Source: Jiangella sp. DSM 45060
Lineage (GTDB): Bacteria; Actinomycetota; Actinomycetes; Jiangellales; Jiangellaceae
Reading direction: 5' to 3'
NCBI RefSeq assembly: GCF_900105175.1
Contig: NZ_LT629771.1
Span: 310,001 to 374,000 of the forward strand
DNA length: 64,000 bases
Part shown: positions 27,517-35,431 of the stretch, piece by piece
Numbering within the stretch: the first letter of the stretch is position 1
Layout: each line of letters starts with the position of its first letter
The notes under the pieces: generated by a model
What the model saw: the letters and a program-made list of their open reading frames with translations, nothing else
Told to the model about the DNA's origin: nothing
Databases searched by the model: none
Translations under genes and position numbers: made by a program

Positions 27517-27618
27517 CTAGGCCGGACAGGCAGAGCTGGCCTGACGTCGCAGATCGACGTGCAGGCGCTGAGTGAGACCCCAGATGTTCACCATGTCAGC
27601 GTGCTCAACGGCCCGCAT
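27517..27618 (-). CDS. Short leader peptide of the RLHVDLxRQxSSxC type
   Basis: A 33-codon frame (ATG 27618, or 25 codons from ATG 27594) ends in QRLHVDLRRQASSACPA before TAG. Actinobacteria have many short leader peptides with this (R)xHVDL-R-x-SSAxC signature in front of sulfur and cysteine genes. Here it precedes a DAACS symporter by 117 bp on the same strand. The Cys codon lies three codons before the stop. By analogy with cysteine-responsive leader peptides, ribosome stalling there would report the level of Cys-tRNA. The match is from memory of the family, not from a search. Confidence 0.6.
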   Translation of the reverse strand: MRAVEHADMVNIWGLTQRLHVDLRRQASSACPA

Positions 27619-27664
27619 GACCTGGGTATTCCCGATTCCGCCAGATTTCTCCGACTTGTTTCGC

Positions 27665-28267
27665 TCACCGGCCCGGAGCGGTCCGCAACCGGGCGTCGAC
27701 GGCGTGGGCGGCCAGTGCCGCGGTGACGGCGGCCCGGCGCCGCGCGCTCCCGGCGAGCACCGGCAGCGGGTCGTCGGGGATGCCCGGCCGCCGGGCGAGC
27801 TGCGCGAAGGCGTCCGCCTGGGTCGTGGCCGGCAGCCCGGCGATGACGCCGTGGACGCTGCGGTAGACGTCGTAGCCGGCCACGACGTCGCCGGACTCCA
27901 GTGCGAGCCGGTAGTGCGCCGACGACAGGCGCACCCGGTCGTAGTTCGGCTCCGTCTCGTCCATGCGGGCGAGCTGGGCGTCGTCCAGCCACAGCACCAC
28001 CGCCCGCAGGGTCCGCCCGCGGTGCTCGTACGGCGTGTACGGGATGTACCCGGCCCGGCTGACGTGCGCCGAATGACCCACCGCCAGGTCGCTCACCCGG
28101 ACGGCGTGGACGGGGACGGCGAGATCGGGGCCGAGCTTCTGCCGCAGCTGGCTCGCCGCCGCGTTGGACCCGACGGCGAGCACCGGCCGCCGTCCGTCCA
28201 GGCACACGTCCGCCGCCAGCGGGCGCACCGCGGTGCCGGTCACGACGCAGGAGGTCGTGACCGGCAC
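27665..28267 (-). CDS. Gamma-glutamylcyclotransferase-like (GGCT fold) protein, uncharacterised
   Basis: From GTG 28267 this is 200 residues; the frame stays open to a CTG at 28309 that overlaps the stop of the DUF885 gene, so the start is uncertain. PVLAVGSNAAASQL resembles the YGSN substrate loop of GGCT-like proteins, and VLWLDDAQLARMDETEPNYDRV matches their E(x)PNY segment (given here in parts). No catalytic assignment is safe. It follows the DUF885 gene closely on the same strand and probably shares its transcript. Confidence 0.5.
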   Translation of the reverse strand: MPVTTSCVVTGTAVRPLAADVCLDGRRPVLAVGSNAAASQLRQKLGPDLAVPVHAVRVSDLAVGHSAHVSRAGYIPYTPYEHRGRTLRAVVLWLDDAQLARMDETEPNYDRVRLSSAHYRLALESGDVVAGYDVYRSVHGVIAGLPATTQADAFAQLARRPGIPDDPLPVLAGSARRRAAVTAALAAHAVDARLRTAPGR

Positions 28268-28305
28268 GCCGGGGTAGCTCGCCGGGTCGAGCAGCGGTGC
28301 GGTGC

Positions 28306-29970
28306 TCAGAGCCGGGCCAGTGCCTCGCGGAGCGGGTCGAGGCCGATGGAGCCGAGGTCGAGCGCGGCGCGGTGGAACTCGCGCAGGTCGAAGGCGTCGC
28401 CCTGGCGCCGCTGGGCGTCGTCGCGGGCGGCGAGCCAGATGCGTTCGCCGATCTTGTACGACGGCGCCTGGCCCGGCCAGCCGAGGTAGCGGTCCAGCTC
28501 GAAGCGGAGGAACTCGTCGGGCATGCGGCAGTGGGCGCGCAGGAACGCGTACGCCGACTCCGGCGTCCACACACCGGCGGGCAGCCCGTCGGCCGCCACC
28601 AGCGACGCCGGGATCTCCTTGCCCAGGTGGAAGCCGATGTCGACGACGACGCGGGCGGCGCGGAAGGACTGGCTGTCGAGCATGCCGAGGCGGTCGCCGG
28701 GGTCGTCGAGGAAGCCGAGGCCGGCCATCAGCCGCTCGGCGTACAGCGCCCAGCCCTCGCCGTGGCCGGACACCCAGCACAGCAGCCGCTGCCAGCGGTT
28801 GAGCACCTCGCGGCGGTACATGACCTGGGCGACCTGCAGGTGGTGGCCCGGCACGCCCTCGTGGAACACCGTCGTGGTCTCGCGCCAGGTCGAGAACTCC
28901 TCGACCCCCTCGGGGACGGACCACCACATGCGGCCCGGCCGCGTGAAGTCGTCGCTGGGGCCGGTGTAGTAGATGCCGCCCTCCTTGGTGGGCGCGATGC
29001 GGCACTCCAGCCGGCGGATCGGCTCGGGGATGTCGAAGTGCACGCCGCTCATCGCCTCGACGGTGCGGTCGGACAGCTTCTGCATCCACTCCTGCAGGCC
29101 GTCGGTGCCCACGATGCGGCGGGCGGGGTCGGCGTCGAGGGCGGCGACGGCGTCGTCGACGGTGCCGCCGGGGACGATGTCCTGCGCGACCGCGGCCAGT
29201 TCGGTCTCGATGCGGGCCAGCTCGGCGACGCCCCACTCGTAGGTCTCGTCGAGGTCGACGGTGGCGCCGAGGAAGAACCGGGAGGCGACGGCGTAGACGT
29301 CGCGGCCGACGGCGTCGCGCTCGCGCGCCGCCGGGGCCACCGTGTCGCCGAGGTAGCCGCCGAACGCACGGAACGCCTCGGACGCCGCCACGGCGGCCGC
29401 GTCGAGGTCGGTGCGCAGGGCGTCGGGGCCGCCCGCGGCCAGCCCGGCGAAGAACGTGTCGGCGACCCGCCCGGCCTGCTCGGCGACCGCGAGCACCTGA
29501 CGGCGGGCCGGCGGCAGCCCGGCCGCGAGGTCGGCGTCCATCGTCCGCCGGTACTGCTCCAGCGCCACCGGGACGGCGCGCATGCGGGCGGCGATGTTCG
29601 CCCACTGCTCGTCGGTGTCGGTGGGCATGAGGTCGAAGTTCTCGCGGGCCCAGTGCATGGGGCTCTCGATGACGTTGAGGTTGCGGTTCAGCCCCGCGTC
29701 GTCCATCTCGAGGTCGAGCGACAGCCGCTCGCGCATCGCCTCGCCCGCGACCCGCTCGCGCTCGTCGGCCGCGGTCGCCGTCTCGAGCGCGGCCAGGGTC
29801 CGTTCCGCGAGCGCCCGCCGCTGCGCGAACCCGTCCGGCGACAGGTCCGTGCTCTGGGCGTCGTAGCCGCTCAGGCCGGCATAGGTGGCGGTGTAGGGGT
29901 CGAGGGCGGCGTACTCGTCGACGTAGGCGTCAGCGATCTCGTCGACGGTGCGCGGCTGCGGAGTCGTCAC
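28306..29970 (-). CDS. DUF885 family putative metallopeptidase
   Basis: The 554 residues match the DUF885 family: a mostly helical fold with the zinc-site motif VFHEGVPGHHLQ (about residue 366), a preceding Arg-rich region and the late segment YLGWPGQAPSYKIGERIW. It has no signal peptide, so it is cytosolic. Family members resemble gluzincin-type carboxypeptidases but most are uncharacterised. Start is GTG. It is downstream of accE (69-bp gap) on the same strand. Confidence 0.85.
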   Translation of the reverse strand: MTTPQPRTVDEIADAYVDEYAALDPYTATYAGLSGYDAQSTDLSPDGFAQRRALAERTLAALETATAADERERVAGEAMRERLSLDLEMDDAGLNRNLNVIESPMHWARENFDLMPTDTDEQWANIAARMRAVPVALEQYRRTMDADLAAGLPPARRQVLAVAEQAGRVADTFFAGLAAGGPDALRTDLDAAAVAASEAFRAFGGYLGDTVAPAARERDAVGRDVYAVASRFFLGATVDLDETYEWGVAELARIETELAAVAQDIVPGGTVDDAVAALDADPARRIVGTDGLQEWMQKLSDRTVEAMSGVHFDIPEPIRRLECRIAPTKEGGIYYTGPSDDFTRPGRMWWSVPEGVEEFSTWRETTTVFHEGVPGHHLQVAQVMYRREVLNRWQRLLCWVSGHGEGWALYAERLMAGLGFLDDPGDRLGMLDSQSFRAARVVVDIGFHLGKEIPASLVAADGLPAGVWTPESAYAFLRAHCRMPDEFLRFELDRYLGWPGQAPSYKIGERIWLAARDDAQRRQGDAFDLREFHRAALDLGSIGLDPLREALARL

Positions 29971-30039
29971 GACGCCGACCCTATCCGGGCGATCCTTCCG
30001 GCGAGAAGGACGAACGACGGGCAGATCTTCGGCAGTGCG

Positions 30040-30249
30040 TCAGCGCGGCAGCGCGCTGGCTCGCCACGCGCCGTCGCCCGGCGTCAGCGGCGCACGGCGC
30101 CGCGCCCAGTACGACGCCCACGCCGACCGCGGCGGCTCGGCCGGCCCGGGCCCGCCCGCCGCCTTCGCCGTCAGCACGACCGTGAGCGCGGCCAGCTCTT
30201 CGTCCGTCGGCGTCCCCCGGACCACCCTGAACAGCGCTTCGTCGCTCAC
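30040..30249 (-). CDS. accE: Acyl-CoA carboxylase epsilon subunit
   Basis: These 69 residues match the small actinobacterial epsilon subunit: FRVVRGTPTDEELAALTVVL at the N-terminus, an Ala/Gly/Pro stretch, SAWASYWARRR, and the end GDGAWRASALPR. It stabilises or activates AccD5-type complexes. It normally sits directly behind accD5, but here it lies 7.46 kb from accD5 (37710-39296) in the same orientation, with a two-component system and a RiPP cluster between them. Its GTG is only 4 bases from the histidine-kinase stop. Confidence 0.9.
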   Translation of the reverse strand: MSDEALFRVVRGTPTDEELAALTVVLTAKAAGGPGPAEPPRSAWASYWARRRAPLTPGDGAWRASALPR

Positions 30250-30253
30250 ACCG

Positions 30254-32194
30254 TCACCCTAACCGGTGCAGCGGGATCGTCGCGGTGACCGTCGTGCCGC
30301 CGGAGCCGGAGCCGAGGTCGAGCCGTCCGCCCAGCTCGGCGGCGCGCAGCCGCATCGACTCCAGCCCGACGCCGCCGTCGCGCCCCAGCCGGCCGCCGCG
30401 GCCGTCGTCGGCGACGCGCAGCAGCACCTCGTCGCCGCACTGGCGGAGCAGGACGTCGCAGCGGCCGGCTCCGGCATGGCGGGCCACGTTGCTCAGCGCC
30501 TCGGCGCCGATGCGGTACAGCGCGACCTCGACGGCGGCGGGCAGCCCGGTGAGGTCGCCCTCGACGACGACGTCGTGCGGCAGCCCGGCCAGGACGGCGC
30601 CGGCCTGCTGGCGCAGGGCGGCGGGCAGCCCTTGGTCCAGGGCGGGCGGGCGGAGCCCGTCGACGACGCGGCGGATCTCGCCCGCGCAGCCGGTGAGGTC
30701 GTCGACCGCGGCGGCGAGCATCGCCGCCACCTCGTCCGCACCGGCCGCGCCGGCGCCGGCCTGGGCGGCCCGCACCTGCATCCGGGTGCCGACCAGCGCC
30801 GGCCCGAGGCCGTCGTGCAGGTCGCGGCGGATCCGCAGCCGCTCCTCCTCGCGCGCCAGCACGAGGTCCTGGCGGGAGCGCTGCAGCGCCAGCGTGAGCC
30901 GGTGCGCCTGGGCGGCGATGCCGGCCTGCGAGGCGACGTCGCGCAGCAGGGTCCGCTCGGCCGGCGTGAACACCTCGCCGGCCCGCCGTGGCGCCACTTC
31001 CAGCGAGCCGACCCGTTCGCCATGCGCCAGCAGCGCGAACGCGGTCAGCTCCGGCTGCGGCCGGCCGTGTGCGGCGGTCACATAGCTGCCGTCGCTGGTG
31101 TCGACGAGCATGCGCACGTACGGCACCCGCAACGCGTCGGCCAGCGTGACGACCAGCTGATCGAGCATCGTGCCGGGGTCGCCGGCCTCCTGCATGCGCC
31201 GGCCGAGCCGCTGCAGGACGAGGTGCGGCGCGTCGCGGTCGCCGAACAGCAACCGGTCGACGGCGCGCTGGACGGCCCGCCGGACGGGGTCGAACCCGGC
31301 CGCGACCAGCCCGGTGGCCAGCGCCGACGCGACGACCGTGGAACCGCCGGAGTGCAGCCGGCTGCCGGCCAGCCCGATGCCGACGGCGTAGACGCCCAGC
31401 ACCAGTAGCGTCATGACCAGCCAGACGAGAGCCCGGTTGACGACGAGGTCGAGGTCGCCGAGCCGGAACCGCAGCACCGCGAGCCCGATGCCCAGCGGCA
31501 GCGCCACCAGCCCCGGGACCAGCGCGCCGCTCACGCCGGCCGCGTCCAGGACCACGCCGGCGGCGAACAGCACCCCGGCCGGCAGCATGCAGGCCAGCTG
31601 CCGCCGGACCAGCGGCTCGGCGCCGCGGGCGCGCCGCAGCAGCGAGGCCACCACGAGCAGCGCCGCGACGATCAGTGCCAGCGCGACCGCGATGACACCG
31701 CGGACCAGCAGGTGCGCCAGCGGCGAACCGGACTCGCCGCTGGTCAGCAGCGACCGCGGGTGCTGCGCCGCCGCGACGGCCAGCGCGAGCGTGCCCGCCG
31801 CGGCGCACCCGGCGAGGACGACGGCCAGCGGCCGCCAGCGTGGCGACGGCAGCGCGCCGTCCGGGAAGAACAGCAACGCCAGCGGCACCAGCGCAACCGC
31901 CGGCCACCACGCCCACTGCGTCACCCACGCCGGGACGACGGCGCCGGACCACGCGACCGCGGCGACGGCGCCCGCGGCCAGCATGCCGGTGGCCAGCACC
32001 AGCCGCGCGACGGCGTGCCCCGGCTGGGCCCGGATCAGGAACAGGCCCACCGGCAGGAACCCGCCGGCCAGCGCCAGCAGCATGTCCAGCGGCGCGTCGA
32101 CCCGGCCGGACGGGCCGACCAGGAAACCCGCGGCCGCGAGCAGCACCAGGACGAGGCAGCCCCAACGGGCCGCCGCCGTCGACCAGCGGGCCAC
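30254..32194 (-). CDS. Membrane sensor histidine kinase (HisKA_3/NarX-LiaS type)
   Basis: The 646 residues contain about eight membrane segments (residues 10-295), a GAF-like domain (about 330-430), the HisKA_3 phosphoacceptor helix EERLRIRRDLHDGLGPALVG (His about 458) and a HATPase domain with NVARHAGAG (N-box), DDGRGGRLGRDGG and GLESMRLRAAELGG. It should phosphorylate the response regulator at 32761-33402. The multi-pass N-terminus without an extracellular domain suits detection of membrane or cell-wall stress. It lies inside the accD5-accE interval beside the RiPP cluster and could sense the product or a competitor; this is inference. Confidence 0.9.
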   Translation of the reverse strand: MARWSTAAARWGCLVLVLLAAAGFLVGPSGRVDAPLDMLLALAGGFLPVGLFLIRAQPGHAVARLVLATGMLAAGAVAAVAWSGAVVPAWVTQWAWWPAVALVPLALLFFPDGALPSPRWRPLAVVLAGCAAAGTLALAVAAAQHPRSLLTSGESGSPLAHLLVRGVIAVALALIVAALLVVASLLRRARGAEPLVRRQLACMLPAGVLFAAGVVLDAAGVSGALVPGLVALPLGIGLAVLRFRLGDLDLVVNRALVWLVMTLLVLGVYAVGIGLAGSRLHSGGSTVVASALATGLVAAGFDPVRRAVQRAVDRLLFGDRDAPHLVLQRLGRRMQEAGDPGTMLDQLVVTLADALRVPYVRMLVDTSDGSYVTAAHGRPQPELTAFALLAHGERVGSLEVAPRRAGEVFTPAERTLLRDVASQAGIAAQAHRLTLALQRSRQDLVLAREEERLRIRRDLHDGLGPALVGTRMQVRAAQAGAGAAGADEVAAMLAAAVDDLTGCAGEIRRVVDGLRPPALDQGLPAALRQQAGAVLAGLPHDVVVEGDLTGLPAAVEVALYRIGAEALSNVARHAGAGRCDVLLRQCGDEVLLRVADDGRGGRLGRDGGVGLESMRLRAAELGGRLDLGSGSGGTTVTATIPLHRLG

Positions 32195-32197
32195 GGC

Positions 32198-32665
32198 TCA
32201 GACGTGGAACAGGTTGTGGAACCACCCGGCGCGGTGACCCGGCCCGGGACGCACGTCGAGCTCGTCGTTCAGCGCGCCGAGGACGTCGGCCAGCGACCCC
32301 TTCGGCCGGGGCACCTCGGTGGCCGTCGGCAGCGACTGCTGGCGGCCGAGATCGGGGTCGGCGGTGAGCCGTTGCTGGGCGAGCTCGAGGGCGGTCGCGA
32401 CCCGGGCGGCGACGGCGTCGGGGTCGCCCGGCCCGGCGCCGGGGACGAACCCGGTGACGACGAGTTCCGCGGTCACCACCGGCCACAGCCGCCGGCCCGC
32501 CGCGTCGTACAGCTCGACGACCCGCTCGTCCGGATGGTCGTCGTGGCCGCCGGGCAAGTGCGCGAGCATCGCCTCCACCGTGCCGACGTGCAGGAAGGTG
32601 TGGTCGGCGGAGATCGCCAGGACGAGGTCGCCGAGGTCGACGAGGGATGGGTCGGTGCTGGTCAC
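32198..32665 (-). CDS. Hypothetical protein upstream of the histidine kinase
   Basis: The 155 residues start at GTG 32665, with GAGGAG 9 bases upstream. No family is recognised. It is acidic, without membrane segments or a signal peptide. The first 90 residues alternate short strands (LVLAISADHTFLHVG, ELYDAAGRRLWPVVTAELVV), and a helix and a Pro/Gly-rich end with HNLFHV follow. The gene ends 3 bases before the kinase start, so it is in the kinase operon and may be an accessory to the two-component system. Confidence 0.65.
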   Translation of the reverse strand: MTSTDPSLVDLGDLVLAISADHTFLHVGTVEAMLAHLPGGHDDHPDERVVELYDAAGRRLWPVVTAELVVTGFVPGAGPGDPDAVAARVATALELAQQRLTADPDLGRQQSLPTATEVPRPKGSLADVLGALNDELDVRPGPGHRAGWFHNLFHV

Positions 32666-32760
32666 GATGGGTCGCTCCTCATGATCGCGGGCGGGCTGAA
32701 AGTGCACCTTAGTGGGACGGTCGTGACAGAACGTCCGCCGGCTTCGCTACGCTCGGCGTC

Positions 32761-33402
32761 ATGGCGAGCGACCCGCTGACCGTGCTGCTCGTCGACGACC
32801 ATCCGGTGGTCCGGCGCGGGTTGCGGGCGCTGCTCGGCGCCCAGCCGTGGGCGGGCCCGATCCACGAGGCCGACACCGTCGCGCGCGGTCTGGAGCTGGC
32901 CCGCGAGCACCGTCCCGACGTCGCCGTGGTCGACCTCGCGCTGCCTGACGGCGACGGCGGCCGGCTGGTCGAGCGGCTGGCGCCGGACTGCGCCGTGCTC
33001 GTGCTGACGATGACGGTCGACCCGGGGCGGGCGCGGGCGCTGCTGGCCGCCGGGGCCGGCGGGTACCTCGCCAAGGAGACCGACCCCGACGTCGTCGTTG
33101 ACGCCATCCGCACCGTGGCCGGCGGCGGGCTCGTGCTGGGGCCGAACCTCGACCGGTCCGCCGTGCTGGGCGCCGGTCCGGCCACTGCCGCGCCGCCCGC
33201 CCCGTTCGACCGGCTCAGCCCGCGGGAGCTGCAGATCGTCACGCTGATGGGGCAGGGCCGGTCCAACGCCGAGATCGCCCGCGCCCTGTCGCTGGCCGAC
33301 AAGACGGTCCGCAACCAGGTGTCGTCGCTTCTGACGAAGCTCGGCGCGCGCGACCGGCTGGAGGCGGCGCTCATGGTGCGCGAACACGGTCTGGTCCCGT
33401 AG
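32761..33402 (+). CDS. NarL/FixJ-family response regulator
   Basis: The 213 residues comprise a receiver domain (acidic DD at 12-13, phosphoacceptor Asp58 in VVDLALPDG, Lys in YLAKETD about 105) and a LuxR-type HTH (residues 150-205: LSPRELQIVTLMGQGRSNAEIA, ADKTVRNQVSSLLTKLGA). TACGCT lies 7 bases before the ATG, so the mRNA is probably leaderless. It is divergent from the histidine-kinase operon, and its 3' end overlaps the end of the M50 gene of the RiPP cluster by 32 bases, tail to tail. It is the best candidate regulator of that cluster. Confidence 0.92.
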   Translation: MASDPLTVLLVDDHPVVRRGLRALLGAQPWAGPIHEADTVARGLELAREHRPDVAVVDLALPDGDGGRLVERLAPDCAVLVLTMTVDPGRARALLAAGAGGYLAKETDPDVVVDAIRTVAGGGLVLGPNLDRSAVLGAGPATAAPPAPFDRLSPRELQIVTLMGQGRSNAEIARALSLADKTVRNQVSSLLTKLGARDRLEAALMVREHGLVP

Positions 33403-33877
33403 TACGCCAGGCGCGCAGCGCCCGGGCGCCGTCACTGCGCGGGCCGGCGGTCAGCGCGGCCAGCGCCACGAACGCGTTCAGCACCAGCAGCAACCGGCCC
33501 AGCCGCCAGTGGTCCGGCGTGCCCGCGACGACCGCCAACCCGGCCAGCGCGAGCAGGACGGACGCGGCCGGGCCGGCCAGGCAGACCAGCGCCTCGGTGC
33601 GCCGTCCGGGGCTCACCGAGCGGACGGTGCCGGCGTCGAGCAGCCCGCGCAGGACGACGGTGTGCACCCGCAGGCCGCGTGCGCGGGCCGCGAGCGCGTG
33701 CCCGGCCTCGTGCGCGACACAGGTGACGAGCGCGACGACGCCCGCGGCCGCCCCGCGGGCCAGCGCGGTCGCGACGCCGTCATCGCGGGCCAGCAGCGCG
33801 GCGACGGCGACGACCGCGGCCAGCTGCAGGTACACCGCCCGGCGCACCTCGACCCGGGTCCGCTCAGCCGGCGACAC
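33371..33877 (-). CDS. M50/S2P-type membrane metalloprotease of the RiPP cluster
   Basis: From GTG 33877 (14-base overlap with the decarboxylase gene) this is 168 residues. The zinc motif HEAGH is at residues 56-60, inside the second of about four membrane segments. The second family motif appears as SDGARALRAW near the C-terminus, where PLDGGRAL is usual. Size and motifs fit a minimal site-2-protease-like enzyme. As the last gene of the RiPP operon it could remove or clear the leader peptide at the membrane, or act in immunity. No transporter gene is present in the cluster. Confidence 0.75.
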   Translation of the reverse strand: MSPAERTRVEVRRAVYLQLAAVVAVAALLARDDGVATALARGAAAGVVALVTCVAHEAGHALAARARGLRVHTVVLRGLLDAGTVRSVSPGRRTEALVCLAGPAASVLLALAGLAVVAGTPDHWRLGRLLLVLNAFVALAALTAGPRSDGARALRAWRTTGPDRVRAP

Positions 33878-34418
33878 GGCACGCCTCCGCGGCGAACGCC
33901 AGCACCTGCGGCAGCGCCGGCAGCGCGCCCGGGCCGACGGAGCCGTCGCCGAGCGAGACGCCGTCGACCGGGTCGAGCACGCCGACGCCGTCGGCACGCA
34001 GCGTGGCGACGTTGCGCCGGACCGCCGGCTTCGCCCACATCGCGGCGTTCATCGCCGGTACCATGACGACCGGGCAGGTCGCCGCCAGCAGCACCGTCGT
34101 GAGCAGGTTCGGGGCCAGCCCGAGGGCGGCCTCGGCGAGCAGGTCCGCCGTCGCCGGCATGACCAGCACGAGGTCGGCCCAGGCGGCCAGTTCGACGTGC
34201 GGGACGATCAGGTCGCCGGTCCGTCCGTCGGAGTAGACCGGGTGGCCGGCGGCCGCGGCCAGCGGCAGCGGCGTCGCGAACAGCTCGGCCGCGGGGGTGG
34301 TGACCACCCGCAGCCGCGCCCCGGCGCCGAGTCGCAACGCCGCCGCGGTCTGCGACATCGTGGCCGCGGCGACGGAGCCGCCGATGCCCAGCAGGATCCG
34401 CCGGTTCAGCCAGTCCAT
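33864..34418 (-). CDS. EpiD/TvaF-type flavoprotein peptidyl-cysteine decarboxylase (HFCD)
   Basis: The 184 residues have the HFCD fold. LLGIGGSVAAATM is the FMN-phosphate loop, HVELAAWADLVLV contains the catalytic His, PATADLLAEAALG stands at the PASANT position (Asn is Asp here) and PAMNAAMW is the PxMNxxMW clamp. It should oxidatively decarboxylate the C-terminal Cys of the precursor peptide to an enethiol for AviCys formation. It is too short and lacks the ligase half to be a CoaBC. AGGGAG precedes ATG 34418, 5 bases after the stop of the preceding gene. Confidence 0.85.
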   Translation of the reverse strand: MDWLNRRILLGIGGSVAAATMSQTAAALRLGAGARLRVVTTPAAELFATPLPLAAAAGHPVYSDGRTGDLIVPHVELAAWADLVLVMPATADLLAEAALGLAPNLLTTVLLAATCPVVMVPAMNAAMWAKPAVRRNVATLRADGVGVLDPVDGVSLGDGSVGPGALPALPQVLAFAAEACRVAG

Positions 34419-34423
34419 CTCCC

Positions 34424-35431
34424 TCAACTCCCTGTCAGTGTTGTGGCCGCGTCGAGGACCGCGTGGCCGAGGCCGGTCAGGACGGCGATCGCTTCCGGCC
34501 GCGCCCCGAACGCGGCGCTCACCCGGGCCTCGTGGTCCAGGACCTTGACGGCGGCGGCGTCCGCGGCCGCCCGCCAGAACGCCGCAGGCCTCGGGCGGTC
34601 GCCGTCGTACCCGCGTCGTACCGCCGCGGCGAGTCCGAACAGTGCGGCCCTGGTCCACGGGTCCCGCCCCCCAGGGGACCCGTGGACGGCCGCCCCGGCG
34701 GGCTCGGCCGGTGCGCGGTGGCCGTCCGCCGGGAGCAGGTGCGCGATCTCCAGCAGATCGCCGATCAGGTAGCCGGCGTCGAACCACGCCGGCCCGCGGG
34801 CCCGCCCGGTCCAGCCGGTCACGACCGCGAGCACCGCGTCGTCCGCCGCCGGCTGCTGCGCGACGAGGAGATGGCCGGTCGACGGCTCGCCGTGCAGCGG
34901 CGCCGGTGGCTGCGCGTGCCAGCCGGCGCGGACCCCTGCCAGCGCGGCAGCCAGCCGGTCGTCGGTGCGGGCCAGCGTGCCGGTGGCGTCGACGCGGGCG
35001 AGCGCGGCGGGTTCCGCGGCCGGTACGGCGCCGGGGCCGTCGTGCAGGGCGCGCAGTGCGCGGCCGAGGCCGGCGCCCAGGTCTGGCCCGGCCGGGTGGC
35101 GCGGGCCGGCCGCGGTGATCGTGGCCGCCAGCAGCGCGGGCCGCCAGGGCACCTCGTACGCGACCGCCCCGCCGGACAGCGGGATCGGCACGCCGATCCG
35201 CACCGAACCGTCCTGCCGCGGCACCCGGACGATCGCCGCGGGCGTCGTACGCTCCGCCGGCACGTCGGCCCAGAGGTGGCCGCCGGCCACGGTCGTCAGG
35301 GACCAGCGGGCGAGCAGCGGCCCGGCCAGCACGGTCGCGTCCGCCAGCACCGGGACACCGGCGGCGGTGAGGCCGGCGGCGAGCGCGGGTGGCACGGTTG
35401 CGGCCGCCGGGCCGGCCGGGTTGGCGCTCAT
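34424..35431 (-). CDS. Degenerate APH-fold protein (pseudokinase) of the RiPP cluster
   Basis: The 335 residues follow an APH-like plan, but the catalytic loop reads PLHGEPSTGHLLV (HGE where HGD is expected) and the metal site reads VVTGWTGRARGPAWFDAGYL, where relatives have DWE. Both key aspartates are thus changed, so kinase activity is doubtful. It is probably a structural or peptide-binding partner, like the third protein of thioviridamide-type (TvaC/D/E) and class V lanthipeptide (LxmK/X/Y) dehydration systems; the exact equivalence is inferred. Its ATG overlaps the HopA1 stop by four bases. Confidence 0.7.
   Translation of the reverse strand: MSANPAGPAAATVPPALAAGLTAAGVPVLADATVLAGPLLARWSLTTVAGGHLWADVPAERTTPAAIVRVPRQDGSVRIGVPIPLSGGAVAYEVPWRPALLAATITAAGPRHPAGPDLGAGLGRALRALHDGPGAVPAAEPAALARVDATGTLARTDDRLAAALAGVRAGWHAQPPAPLHGEPSTGHLLVAQQPAADDAVLAVVTGWTGRARGPAWFDAGYLIGDLLEIAHLLPADGHRAPAEPAGAAVHGSPGGRDPWTRAALFGLAAAVRRGYDGDRPRPAAFWRAAADAAAVKVLDHEARVSAAFGARPEAIAVLTGLGHAVLDAATTLTGS

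Noticed and set aside
33864-34418. Flavoprotein as CoaBC or a general phosphopantothenoylcysteine decarboxylase
   Set aside because: At 184 residues it has no CoaB ligase half, and it sits coupled inside a RiPP cluster whose precursor ends in Cys.
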